Below are positions 1-5,518 of a stretch of DNA of 7,388 nt, in pieces. Below the pieces are notes generated by a model. The model was not told the origin of the DNA and made no database searches. It saw only the letters and a program-made list of their open reading frames with translations. This DNA is from Phycisphaerales bacterium UBA7708 (GTDB lineage Bacteria; Planctomycetota; Phycisphaerae; Sedimentisphaerales; Anaerohalosphaeraceae). A program made the position numbers and the translations under genes. Each line of letters starts with the position of its first letter. The first letter of the stretch is position 1. The stretch is from positions 9,478 through 16,865 of the forward strand of contig DLFY01000288.1 in the NCBI GenBank assembly GCA_002482415.1, read 5' to 3'.

Positions 1-1065
1 GTGATGCAGGTGCTTGCTGCGCAAAGTATAGCTGCAAATGACGCAGAGAGGACCATTCTTGCCCCGCATGCCGGGCCGGTGCCTGAACGTGTGATGCATC
101 AGATTTATGATGAGGTCAAGACGCCGTATAAATATGGTGTTGTTCTGCGCGGAGACGAAGGCAAGAAGGTGGACTGTCCCAGCGTGTTCCGGCACAACGA
201 CACCTGGTATATGATCTATATTATTTTCGACGGTACCGGCTACGAGACGGCCATTGCCGAAAGTACGGACCTGCTGAACTGGAAGCCGCTGGGAAAAGTG
301 CTGAGCTTCAATGAAGGCACCTGGGATGCTGTGCAGAAGGCCGGCTATATTGCTCTGCAGGATACCACCTGGGGCGGCAGTTATGCCCTCGAACACTATG
401 ACGGCAAGTACTGGATGTCTTACATCGGCGGGGCCCTGAAAGGTTACGAGACCGACCCGCTGGCTGTCGGGATTGCCTATACCTCACAGAATCCGGGCAC
501 ACCGCACGCATGGCAGCGACTGCCTGAGCCGGTTCTGAGCACGACCCAGCCCGATGTTCGCGATTTCGAACGGGTGACATTGTACAAAAGCAATATCATC
601 CGCGACAAGGACCAGGCGCTGGGCTATCCCTTTGTCATGTTTTATAACGGCAAGATCAAAGGCGGCTATGAGAAGATCGGGATGGCTGTCTCCAGCGATA
701 TGCTGACCTGGAAACGCTATGGCGGGGATGCGGTCGTCGCCAATGGATTGGATAAGCAGGCCGGCATTACCGGCGACCCGCAGGTGGTTCGTATCGGTGA
801 CGTCTGGGTGATGTTTTATTTCGGGGCGTTTTGGAAACCTGATGCCTTTGATACGTTTGCCTGTTCTTATGATCTGGCCAACTGGACTCAGTGGCAGGGG
901 CCGCATCTGGTGGAGCCATCCGAGCCATGGGATAAGCAGTACGCTCACAAGCCCTGGGTCATTAAACACGATGGTATAGTCTATCATTTTTATAATGCCG
1001 TCGGCGATCAGGGCCGGGTCATTGCTCTTGCCACTTCGAAAGATTTAAAAGCGAAAAACCCCTAA
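1..1065 (+). CDS. GH43-like five-bladed beta-propeller glycosidase, 5' end cut by window
   Basis: The product is probably a glycoside hydrolase of the GH43/GH130-like five-bladed beta-propeller type, acting on a glycan side chain or oligosaccharide; the substrate cannot be read from sequence. Counting from the first in-frame codon, the blade signatures are visible: VDCPSVF with Asp58 and DTWYMIY (about 58-73), AESTDLLNW (86-94), GGSYAL...KYWMSYIGG (125-144), FVMFYNG (211-217), AVSSDMLTW (229-237), GDPQVVRIGDVWVMFYF (258-274), CSYDLANW (288-295) and AHKPWVIKHDGIVYHFY (315-331). Asp58 in the first blade is a candidate catalytic or substrate-binding acid. The recurring S-x-D-L-x-x-W element at blade ends is typical of these propellers. 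The open frame begins at base 1 (GTG then ATG). No hydrophobic signal core follows, so the true start, possibly with a signal peptide, is probably upstream. It ends with TAA 7 bases before rsmG. Similar proteins in Bacteroidota are often annotated simply as 'glycosylase', so the exact GH family is unsure. Confidence 0.8.
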   Translation: MMQVLAAQSIAANDAERTILAPHAGPVPERVMHQIYDEVKTPYKYGVVLRGDEGKKVDCPSVFRHNDTWYMIYIIFDGTGYETAIAESTDLLNWKPLGKVLSFNEGTWDAVQKAGYIALQDTTWGGSYALEHYDGKYWMSYIGGALKGYETDPLAVGIAYTSQNPGTPHAWQRLPEPVLSTTQPDVRDFERVTLYKSNIIRDKDQALGYPFVMFYNGKIKGGYEKIGMAVSSDMLTWKRYGGDAVVANGLDKQAGITGDPQVVRIGDVWVMFYFGAFWKPDAFDTFACSYDLANWTQWQGPHLVEPSEPWDKQYAHKPWVIKHDGIVYHFYNAVGDQGRVIALATSKDLKAKNP

Positions 1066-1072
1066 AGAATTC

Positions 1073-1798
1073 ATGGCGAAATCGCAAACACTTCATATTG
1101 ATATATTGGAAGCTCTGCTGGCAGGGCATCAGCAGGCGTTTGATGCCCTGGCCGAACTGCTGGCTGAAGAAAATAAGCATACCAACCTGACGCGGATTAC
1201 CGACCCGCAGCAGGTGCGCATCCGGCATTTTCTCGATTCCCTGGCGGTGCTGCCGATTCTGGATGCGATGGCTGCCGGCCGCGAGCGTTTTTCTGTGGTT
1301 GATGTCGGCTCCGGTGCCGGGTTTCCTTCGTTGCCGCTGGCCATCGTCCGGCCGGGCTGGCAGTTTGTATCCATCGAAGCCACCGGCAAAAAGGTGCATT
1401 TCCAGCAAAAAGTCGCCGCCCAACTGGGTCTCAAGACATTGACTGTCCTGCATGGCCGTGCCGAAGATGTCGCTCACGAGCCGCATTATCGTCAGCAATT
1501 CGATGCGGCACTGGCCCGCGCCGTTGCCGACCTGCGCGTGCTGGCTGAAATTTCGCTGGGATTAGTCAAGGTCGGCGGGGCGATGCTGGCCTTCAAAGGC
1601 CCGGATAGCGACCTCGAGTGCACCGCTGCGGAAAAATCCATTGCAACTCTTGGCGGCAAACTTTCTCACACCTATTCATACACGCTGCCCGGTGTCACTG
1701 ATGCATTCCGCCTCATCGAAATTCGCAAAATCAGCCCCACGCCCGATGAGTACCCGCGCAGCTATTCGCTCATCACCCGCAAACCGCCACATGAATAA
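1073..1798 (+). CDS. rsmG: 16S rRNA (guanine(527)-N7)-methyltransferase RsmG (GidB)
   Basis: A 241-residue cytoplasmic, SAM-dependent methyltransferase expected to make m7G527 in the 530 loop of 16S rRNA; loss of RsmG in other bacteria gives low-level streptomycin resistance (family knowledge). Family hallmarks are present in order: NLTRI (38-42), RHFLDSL (51-57), the SAM-binding motif VVDVGSGAGFPSLPLAI (75-91), the acidic ribose-binding IEATGKK (101-107), HGRAED (127-132), the ARAVADL segment (148-154), LAFKGP (172-177) and the C-terminal YPRSYSLITRKP tail (227-238). That tail is a variant of the usual YPRRxGxPxKxPL. Length is slightly above the usual 205-240. The ATG lies 7 bases after the glycosidase stop with only a weak AAAGAA-like Shine-Dalgarno, suggesting translational coupling. 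The gene ends at TAA 10 bases before the next start. Its neighbours are carbohydrate enzymes rather than the usual mnmG/parA/parB cluster. Identification is firm. Confidence 0.96.
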   Translation: MAKSQTLHIDILEALLAGHQQAFDALAELLAEENKHTNLTRITDPQQVRIRHFLDSLAVLPILDAMAAGRERFSVVDVGSGAGFPSLPLAIVRPGWQFVSIEATGKKVHFQQKVAAQLGLKTLTVLHGRAEDVAHEPHYRQQFDAALARAVADLRVLAEISLGLVKVGGAMLAFKGPDSDLECTAAEKSIATLGGKLSHTYSYTLPGVTDAFRLIEIRKISPTPDEYPRSYSLITRKPPHE

Positions 1799-1803
1799 CG
1801 GAG
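1799..1803 (+). promoter_or_regulatory. Ribosome binding site fixing the start of the SGNH hydrolase
   Basis: CGGAG directly follows the rsmG stop codon and lies 5 bases before the ATG at 1809. This favours 1809 over the in-frame ATG at 1791, which overlaps the rsmG stop, has no comparable upstream motif and would place extra residues before the signal peptide. Confidence 0.7.
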
Positions 1804-1808
1804 TATTT

Positions 1809-2567
1809 ATGAAATCCCTCGCGATCTTATTATTGAGTTGCAGTCTGTTTATATCCACGCTGATGTTTCATGCCTCGGGCCAAACTGAATCTCGATGTGC
1901 CGCTGATCCCAATACGTATCTGGCCGGTGTTGTCGCCGAACTGCAGAAGCAATGGCCGGCCAACCGGACTATCAATATCGTTTGTCACGGCCACAGCGTC
2001 CCGTCCGGCTATTTCAAAACTCCTGTCGTCGATACCTTCAATGCTTATCCTCATCTGCTCCATGTCGGCCTTAAGGAACGGTATCCTTTCGCCGTGGTCA
2101 ATGTCATCGTGACCGCCATCGGCGGCGAGAATTCCGAACAGGGCGCCGTGCGCTTTGAAAAAGATGTCCTCACACACCGCCCGGATATCCTATTGATCGA
2201 TTACGCCCTCAACGACCGACCGCTGGGTCTGGTCCGCGCCGAAAAAGCCTGGCGGCAGATGATTGAACTGGCCCAAAAAGCAGACATCCCCGTGATTCTG
2301 CTGACTCCAACTGCCGATGTCGCCGCCAGACTTGATGACCCCAGCGACCCGCTTAACCAGCATGCGGAACAAATCCGCCGACTGGCAGCGGAATATAACA
2401 CTGGATTAGTGGACAGTCTGACCGAATTCAAACGCTACGTCGCTTCCGGCGGAAAACTCCAGGACCTGATGTCGCAGGGCAATCACCCCAACCGTAAAGG
2501 CCACGACCTTGTTGCCGCCCAACTGCTTCGATGGTTTCCGACTCCGCCGCAAGCAATAAAACCTTAG
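1809..2567 (+). CDS. Secreted SGNH/GDSL-type hydrolase (esterase or sugar O-deacetylase-like)
   Basis: A 252-residue exported hydrolase of the SGNH fold, probably removing acyl groups from a carbohydrate or lipid; the substrate is not determinable. Residues 1-25 form a signal peptide (MKSLAILLLSCSLFISTLMF core, probable cleavage near ASG-Q). The first block is CHGHSVPSG with candidate nucleophile Ser63, replacing the canonical GDS by GHS. The glycine of the oxyanion hole is in the AIGGENSEQG segment (103-112). Block III is DYALND (131-136) with Asn135. Block V is GNHPNRKGHD (224-233) with catalytic His226. The position three before that His, normally Asp of a D-x-x-H dyad, is Gln223, so the enzyme may work with a Ser-His dyad, as other SGNH proteins with NHPNxxGH endings probably do. 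The start at 1809 is chosen for its Shine-Dalgarno and signal peptide. It follows rsmG by 10 bases and converges with the GH39-like gene, with 24 bases between stops. Confidence 0.85.
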   Translation: MKSLAILLLSCSLFISTLMFHASGQTESRCAADPNTYLAGVVAELQKQWPANRTINIVCHGHSVPSGYFKTPVVDTFNAYPHLLHVGLKERYPFAVVNVIVTAIGGENSEQGAVRFEKDVLTHRPDILLIDYALNDRPLGLVRAEKAWRQMIELAQKADIPVILLTPTADVAARLDDPSDPLNQHAEQIRRLAAEYNTGLVDSLTEFKRYVASGGKLQDLMSQGNHPNRKGHDLVAAQLLRWFPTPPQAIKP

Positions 2568-2591
2568 ACTTCGGTCGTCTCCGATAAATCT

Positions 2592-4496
2592 TTACGGCTC
2601 AATTTGCTGCGGGCCGACAATATAAACCGGTCGATCCGTAACGGTTAATTTAATCACGCCGTCGGTCGCTTGAATCGAGATCATTTCGCCAAAGACATCA
2701 AACGCCTCTGCAATTTCACCCTGTATCTTCAGCGTCATCTCTCTGGCCGGCCCGACATTCCAGGCCGCCCAAACGATCTTTCCATCCGGCCGCTTCCAAG
2801 TCGGCATGAACACCGTCCCGTTTTGCCGCACATCACTCAATACCTCCGAACCGGCAGGCCTCGCCCTGTTCAATGCCAACATCGCGCGGTACGCCGGCTT
2901 GGCCGACAAGTCCCGATGCACCATCCCAAAATGATCCTCGTTATAGAATGGATTATTCTCGAACGCCCGGAAATTGTACCAGAACATCCTCTCGACGCCG
3001 CTGTGCAGTGCAATCAAGTACGCCCGCGCCAGCATCAGGGCCTGCTGGTCTTCCAGCACGCCGCGATATTCCGCCTGCAGGGACGAAACAATCACCGCCC
3101 CTTTCATGTCGCTGTTCAGATCAAACACCGCCGCGGCCGTCCCGACATAATCGCTTTCGACTGCCTGCAGCAGCGGAATAAATCGATCCTGCGGCTTTAA
3201 TTTGGCATCGGTCAGAAATCTCGTGGCCTCCGGAGCTTCTTTGGTTATTCGAATCTGTCCGGCCAACTCGTCCGGCGCTTTTAACTGTGCAATCGATTTG
3301 GGTACTCCCTGTCGCGTCCACCATGCCTCCCACCCGATATGCAGCCGCTGGCGGTACGATTCTCCGGCATCACCCTGCACCCAGCGCCCATCCTCACCGC
3401 GTTTGATGGTAAAATACAGCGGCACGCCCTGGCCTAAAATCAGAATCCCGCCGTCTCGTACATAGGATTCCATCACATCAAACCAGTCGGTGGGAAACGC
3501 CTCCTCCAGCGGCAGCAGCAGGGCATCATATTTTGCCGGACTCAGTCGCTCCATGTCCGCCATCTTCAGCCGAACGACCGTGCCCCCGCCCGGCAGCATC
3601 TCCTGCAATGCTTCGTCCGACAGCGGCACCCGCATTACATATCCCGGGTCGTCAAACACCGCCAGCGTCCAGTTGGTTTTCTGGGCATTTACAGCCTTCA
3701 ATCCCGCACGCACGATATCGCCCAGCAGTTGGGAATTGTTCCGATGTGTCGGCCAGCCGATCTCGGTGATCCAAATCCGTTTGTCGCCATCGCCGTATTG
3801 TGCCATCAATTGCCGCAGCTTCGCCAGATCGTCTTTCATCGGTGCTCCCTCCGGCGTCTTCGGATAGCGATACGGGTGCACATTCATGATATCAAAATAT
3901 CCCTTGCCGCCGGCTTTATAAATTCCCTCGATAAATTCAAATGGTATCCCGGACAGTCCGCCCAGCAGCACCTTTGCCTCGGGGTCCGCCGCCTTGATTT
4001 CCTCATAAGCCGCTTTCAGCAGCGTTGTATAGTTGGCCGGGTCGGGCTTTTCTTTCCAGAATTGCTCCAGGTCCGGCTCGTTCCACACCTCCCAATACAT
4101 CAGCCGTCCCTTGTACCGGCTGACCATGTTCCGTACGTACTCCCGCCATAAGTCCAGGTGCTGGTACGCCGGGCGCGCCCACGCCACATCATACGCCAGA
4201 ATCGGCAGAATCGTAATCCCTGCCGCCTCCGCCTTGCGCAGTGTTTCGTCAAACATCGTATAATCCCACGGCCCGCCGGCCTGATGTTGCACCGTCGTCC
4301 AGTCAAAGTCCGTCCGCACCCACCGAATCCCTGCCGCCCGCATCAATGGGAATTCCTGCTCGGCCAGCTTGTGATCGCTGGACCGCGACACATGGGCACA
4401 CACCCCGTAGGGAGTCCGTTCCGCTTCCTGTCCCGCCAAGCCTGCCGCCGTCAGAACCAGCCACAATCCCGCTACGATTCGAACCGCTGTTTTCAT
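2592..4496 (-). CDS. Secreted clan GH-A glycosidase (GH39-like) with an apparent inserted GATase1-like domain
   Basis: A 634-residue exported retaining glycosidase, GH39/GH5-like; substrate unknown. Residues 1-22 are a signal peptide (VRIVAGLWLVLTAAGLAG). A (beta/alpha)8 barrel starts near YGVCAH (30-35), with GIRWVRTDFDW (56-66) and ITILPILAYD (94-103). The acid/base motif is YWEVWNEPD (134-142; Glu140), followed by FDIMNVHPY (201-209) and the nucleophile motif IWITEIGWPTH (241-251; Glu245). Instead of going straight to beta-8, about 220 residues intervene. They include a Rossmann-like stretch LAVFDDPGYV (278-287), KYDALLLPLEEAF (322-334) and VRDGGILILGQG (346-357), resembling the class I glutamine amidotransferase-like domain seen after the GH42 barrel, without a GxCxG cysteine. 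The barrel resumes at LARAYLIALHSGVERMFWYNF (489-509). Residues 550-634 look like a C-terminal beta-sandwich. The start at 4496 is chosen for the signal peptide and a GGGAG site; an extension to 4550 adds 18 non-signal residues. Confidence 0.85.
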   Translation of the reverse strand: MKTAVRIVAGLWLVLTAAGLAGQEAERTPYGVCAHVSRSSDHKLAEQEFPLMRAAGIRWVRTDFDWTTVQHQAGGPWDYTMFDETLRKAEAAGITILPILAYDVAWARPAYQHLDLWREYVRNMVSRYKGRLMYWEVWNEPDLEQFWKEKPDPANYTTLLKAAYEEIKAADPEAKVLLGGLSGIPFEFIEGIYKAGGKGYFDIMNVHPYRYPKTPEGAPMKDDLAKLRQLMAQYGDGDKRIWITEIGWPTHRNNSQLLGDIVRAGLKAVNAQKTNWTLAVFDDPGYVMRVPLSDEALQEMLPGGGTVVRLKMADMERLSPAKYDALLLPLEEAFPTDWFDVMESYVRDGGILILGQGVPLYFTIKRGEDGRWVQGDAGESYRQRLHIGWEAWWTRQGVPKSIAQLKAPDELAGQIRITKEAPEATRFLTDAKLKPQDRFIPLLQAVESDYVGTAAAVFDLNSDMKGAVIVSSLQAEYRGVLEDQQALMLARAYLIALHSGVERMFWYNFRAFENNPFYNEDHFGMVHRDLSAKPAYRAMLALNRARPAGSEVLSDVRQNGTVFMPTWKRPDGKIVWAAWNVGPAREMTLKIQGEIAEAFDVFGEMISIQATDGVIKLTVTDRPVYIVGPQQIEP

Positions 4497-4504
4497 GGTC
4501 AATA

Positions 4505-4509
4505 CTCCC
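4505..4509 (-). promoter_or_regulatory. Ribosome binding site of the GH39-like glycosidase
   Basis: On the minus strand GGGAG lies 8 bases upstream of the ATG at 4496. This supports that start rather than the in-frame ATG at 4550, whose product would put 18 polar residues before the signal peptide. Confidence 0.65.
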
Positions 4510-4542
4510 AAAATGCGATGCCATTGCCCCGTCTGGGCGCGC

Positions 4543-4583
4543 AAAAACATCCCTGCCTCGGTTGTGTTTTTTCCCGTCGCAGG
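4543..4583 (-). terminator. Hairpin followed by T5 between the PA14 and GH39-like genes; candidate terminator or attenuator
   Basis: Read on the minus strand, CCTGC (4583-4579) pairs with GCAGG (4556-4552), and CGG (4576-4574) pairs with CCG (4561-4559) across a 2x2 internal loop; the 12-base loop is A-rich. A TTTTT run (4547-4543) begins four bases after the stem. This resembles a modest Rho-independent terminator after the PA14 gene, or an attenuator in the glycosidase leader. A competing 7-base pairing exists between AAAAACA in the loop and TGTTTTT downstream (4549-4543). Stem stability was not computed. Confidence 0.3.
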
Positions 4584-4628
4584 AAATAATCATGCCCGAT
4601 ACATGGATATAGACGTTACTTCATGGAA

Positions 4629-5426
4629 TTAAGATACAAAACAGGGCTCAAGCCAGAACATAACAAACAGCGCCAAATCCTCCATGTCCACCTTGCCGTC
4701 CCCGGTCAAATCCCCAACCACCGGCGTCAGCGTCTGCCACTCTGAGGCCAGAATTGCAAAATCACGCAGATTAATCACGCCATCCGAGTACAAATCCATC
4801 GCACAGGGTTCGGTTATCATTAATACCGATGCAGGCACAATCGCCCAGTTGGTATTGGGATTATAGGTCGGCGGGGTGCCGTGAAAGGTCGTGCCGTAAT
4901 ATGGAATATCCGACGGCCCGCTGTTTGGCAGTAGCCACCACAGCTCAATGCCGTCATAGCTGGGCCCTTCATAAAATCGCACCATGATGGCATGGTACCC
5001 TTCGTTGAGATACACCGGCTGATTCGGTTCGCCGGGCTCATTTTCCCCCATATTATCCTCCCAGTCGTACCACTGGCCCTCGCCGTTATCAACAATCAAC
5101 TGCCCATCAATCCAGACTTGCGAACCATCATCGGAAATGGTTCCAAAACCATACTCTCCCGGGACGTCAATCCTGATATACCCCGTCCATTCGACCGTAT
5201 AGTTATCCCATTGTCCGGAAATCGGCGCCCACATATAATAGGCGCTGCCGTTCCAGTAATCAATATTGGCATCCACCCGTTGGAATCGTTCGGTCAATCC
5301 CTGTGTCTGAAGAATGCCATCCACATCAATATTGACCCCCGCATAGTATTTGCCCAGCAGATTTCCATACGCCATTCCGCTCAGCAGTACAATCCCAATA
5401 ATCCCGGCCAAACCTATCATTCTCAT
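4629..5426 (-). CDS. Secreted PA14-domain protein with C-terminal dockerin-like EF-hand pair
   Basis: A 265-residue exported, probably carbohydrate-binding protein. Residues 1-21 are a signal peptide (MIGLAGIIGIVLLSGMAYG core, probable cleavage after Gly21). A PA14 domain fills roughly 22-165: LLGKYYAG (23-30), the core WTGYIRIDVPGEYGFGTISD (80-99), DGSQVWIDGQLIVDNGE (100-116), LNEGYHAIMVRFYEG (140-154) and the closing IELWWLLP (160-167). PA14 domains bind glycans or act as beta-barrel insertion modules. After a Pro/Gly/Asn-rich linker come two EF-hand-like loops, DLYSDGVINLRDFAILASEW (211-230) and DLTGDGKVDMEDLALFVMFW (239-258), the dockerin type I-like form frequent in planctomycete secreted proteins. 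Both lack the usual Asn/Asp at loop position 3 (Tyr213, Thr241). There is no catalytic domain. The ATG at 5426 has AGAGGAG upstream; an ATG at 5420 is a weaker alternative. The gene has its own strong promoter and may be cotranscribed with the glycosidase 132 bases downstream. Confidence 0.85.
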   Translation of the reverse strand: MRMIGLAGIIGIVLLSGMAYGNLLGKYYAGVNIDVDGILQTQGLTERFQRVDANIDYWNGSAYYMWAPISGQWDNYTVEWTGYIRIDVPGEYGFGTISDDGSQVWIDGQLIVDNGEGQWYDWEDNMGENEPGEPNQPVYLNEGYHAIMVRFYEGPSYDGIELWWLLPNSGPSDIPYYGTTFHGTPPTYNPNTNWAIVPASVLMITEPCAMDLYSDGVINLRDFAILASEWQTLTPVVGDLTGDGKVDMEDLALFVMFWLEPCFVS

Positions 5427-5433
5427 CGTTATT

Positions 5434-5440
5434 CTCCTCT
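5434..5440 (-). promoter_or_regulatory. Ribosome binding site of the PA14 protein gene
   Basis: AGAGGAG on the minus strand ends 7 bases before the ATG at 5426, a strong Shine-Dalgarno at normal spacing. It favours 5426 over the ATG two codons later at 5420, which would be 13 bases away. Confidence 0.75.
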
Positions 5441-5460
5441 CACATCACACAACTTCCCCA

Positions 5461-5473
5461 CCCAGCAACTGGG
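5461..5473 (-). repeat. Inverted repeat CCCAG-N3-CTGGG at the predicted transcription start
   Basis: A perfect 5-base inverted repeat with a 3-base centre sits where transcription from the promoter at 5478-5506 should begin, about 5471. It could be an operator half-site pair or a small hairpin at the 5' end of the PA14 mRNA. It is short enough to be chance. Confidence 0.35.
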
Positions 5474-5477
5474 GTAT

Positions 5478-5506
5478 ATTGTAGCAAAACCGGGATTGCA
5501 AGTCAA
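5478..5506 (-). promoter_or_regulatory. Sigma70-type promoter for the PA14 gene
   Basis: On the minus strand, TTGACT (5506-5501) and TACAAT (5483-5478) are separated by exactly 17 bases, each matching consensus at 5 of 6 positions. It lies in the 92-base gap after the nucleoside hydrolase stop, preceded by a T run, with a predicted start near 5471 and a leader of about 45 bases. It is the clearest promoter in the window and implies the PA14 gene, and possibly the GH39-like gene, form their own transcription unit. Confidence 0.65.
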
Positions 5507-5518
5507 AAAAGCAGGAGA

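Noticed and set aside
484..987. 167-codon minus-strand open frame inside the GH43-like gene
   Set aside because: It is a shadow of the propeller gene, whose blade repeats are clear on the plus strand.
991..996. Perfect TATAAT upstream of rsmG as an internal promoter
   Set aside because: It encodes Tyr-Asn within a conserved propeller motif (YHFYNAV) and has no -35-like hexamer at 16-18 bases.
1641..1808. Upstream extension of the SGNH hydrolase frame into rsmG
   Set aside because: The extension overlaps conserved rsmG coding sequence, and the start at 1809 has a Shine-Dalgarno followed at once by a signal peptide.
2567..2576. GAC-TTCG-GTC mini-hairpin in the convergent gap as a bidirectional terminator
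   Set aside because: The stem is only three pairs despite the favourable TTCG loop, and no T run follows on either strand.
2670..3200. Long open frame on the plus strand across the GH39-like gene, along with similar ones at 3490-3867 and 4158-4589
   Set aside because: They are antisense to a gene with clear domains, signal peptide and catalytic motifs. The translations are rich in Arg, Pro, His and Ser and match no recognisable domain, as expected of antisense frames in GC-rich DNA.
4303..4593. Minus-strand frame with an ATG at 4593 overlapping the glycosidase start
   Set aside because: It runs out of frame through the signal peptide and barrel of the glycosidase and has no recognisable product; its region is better read as leader DNA.
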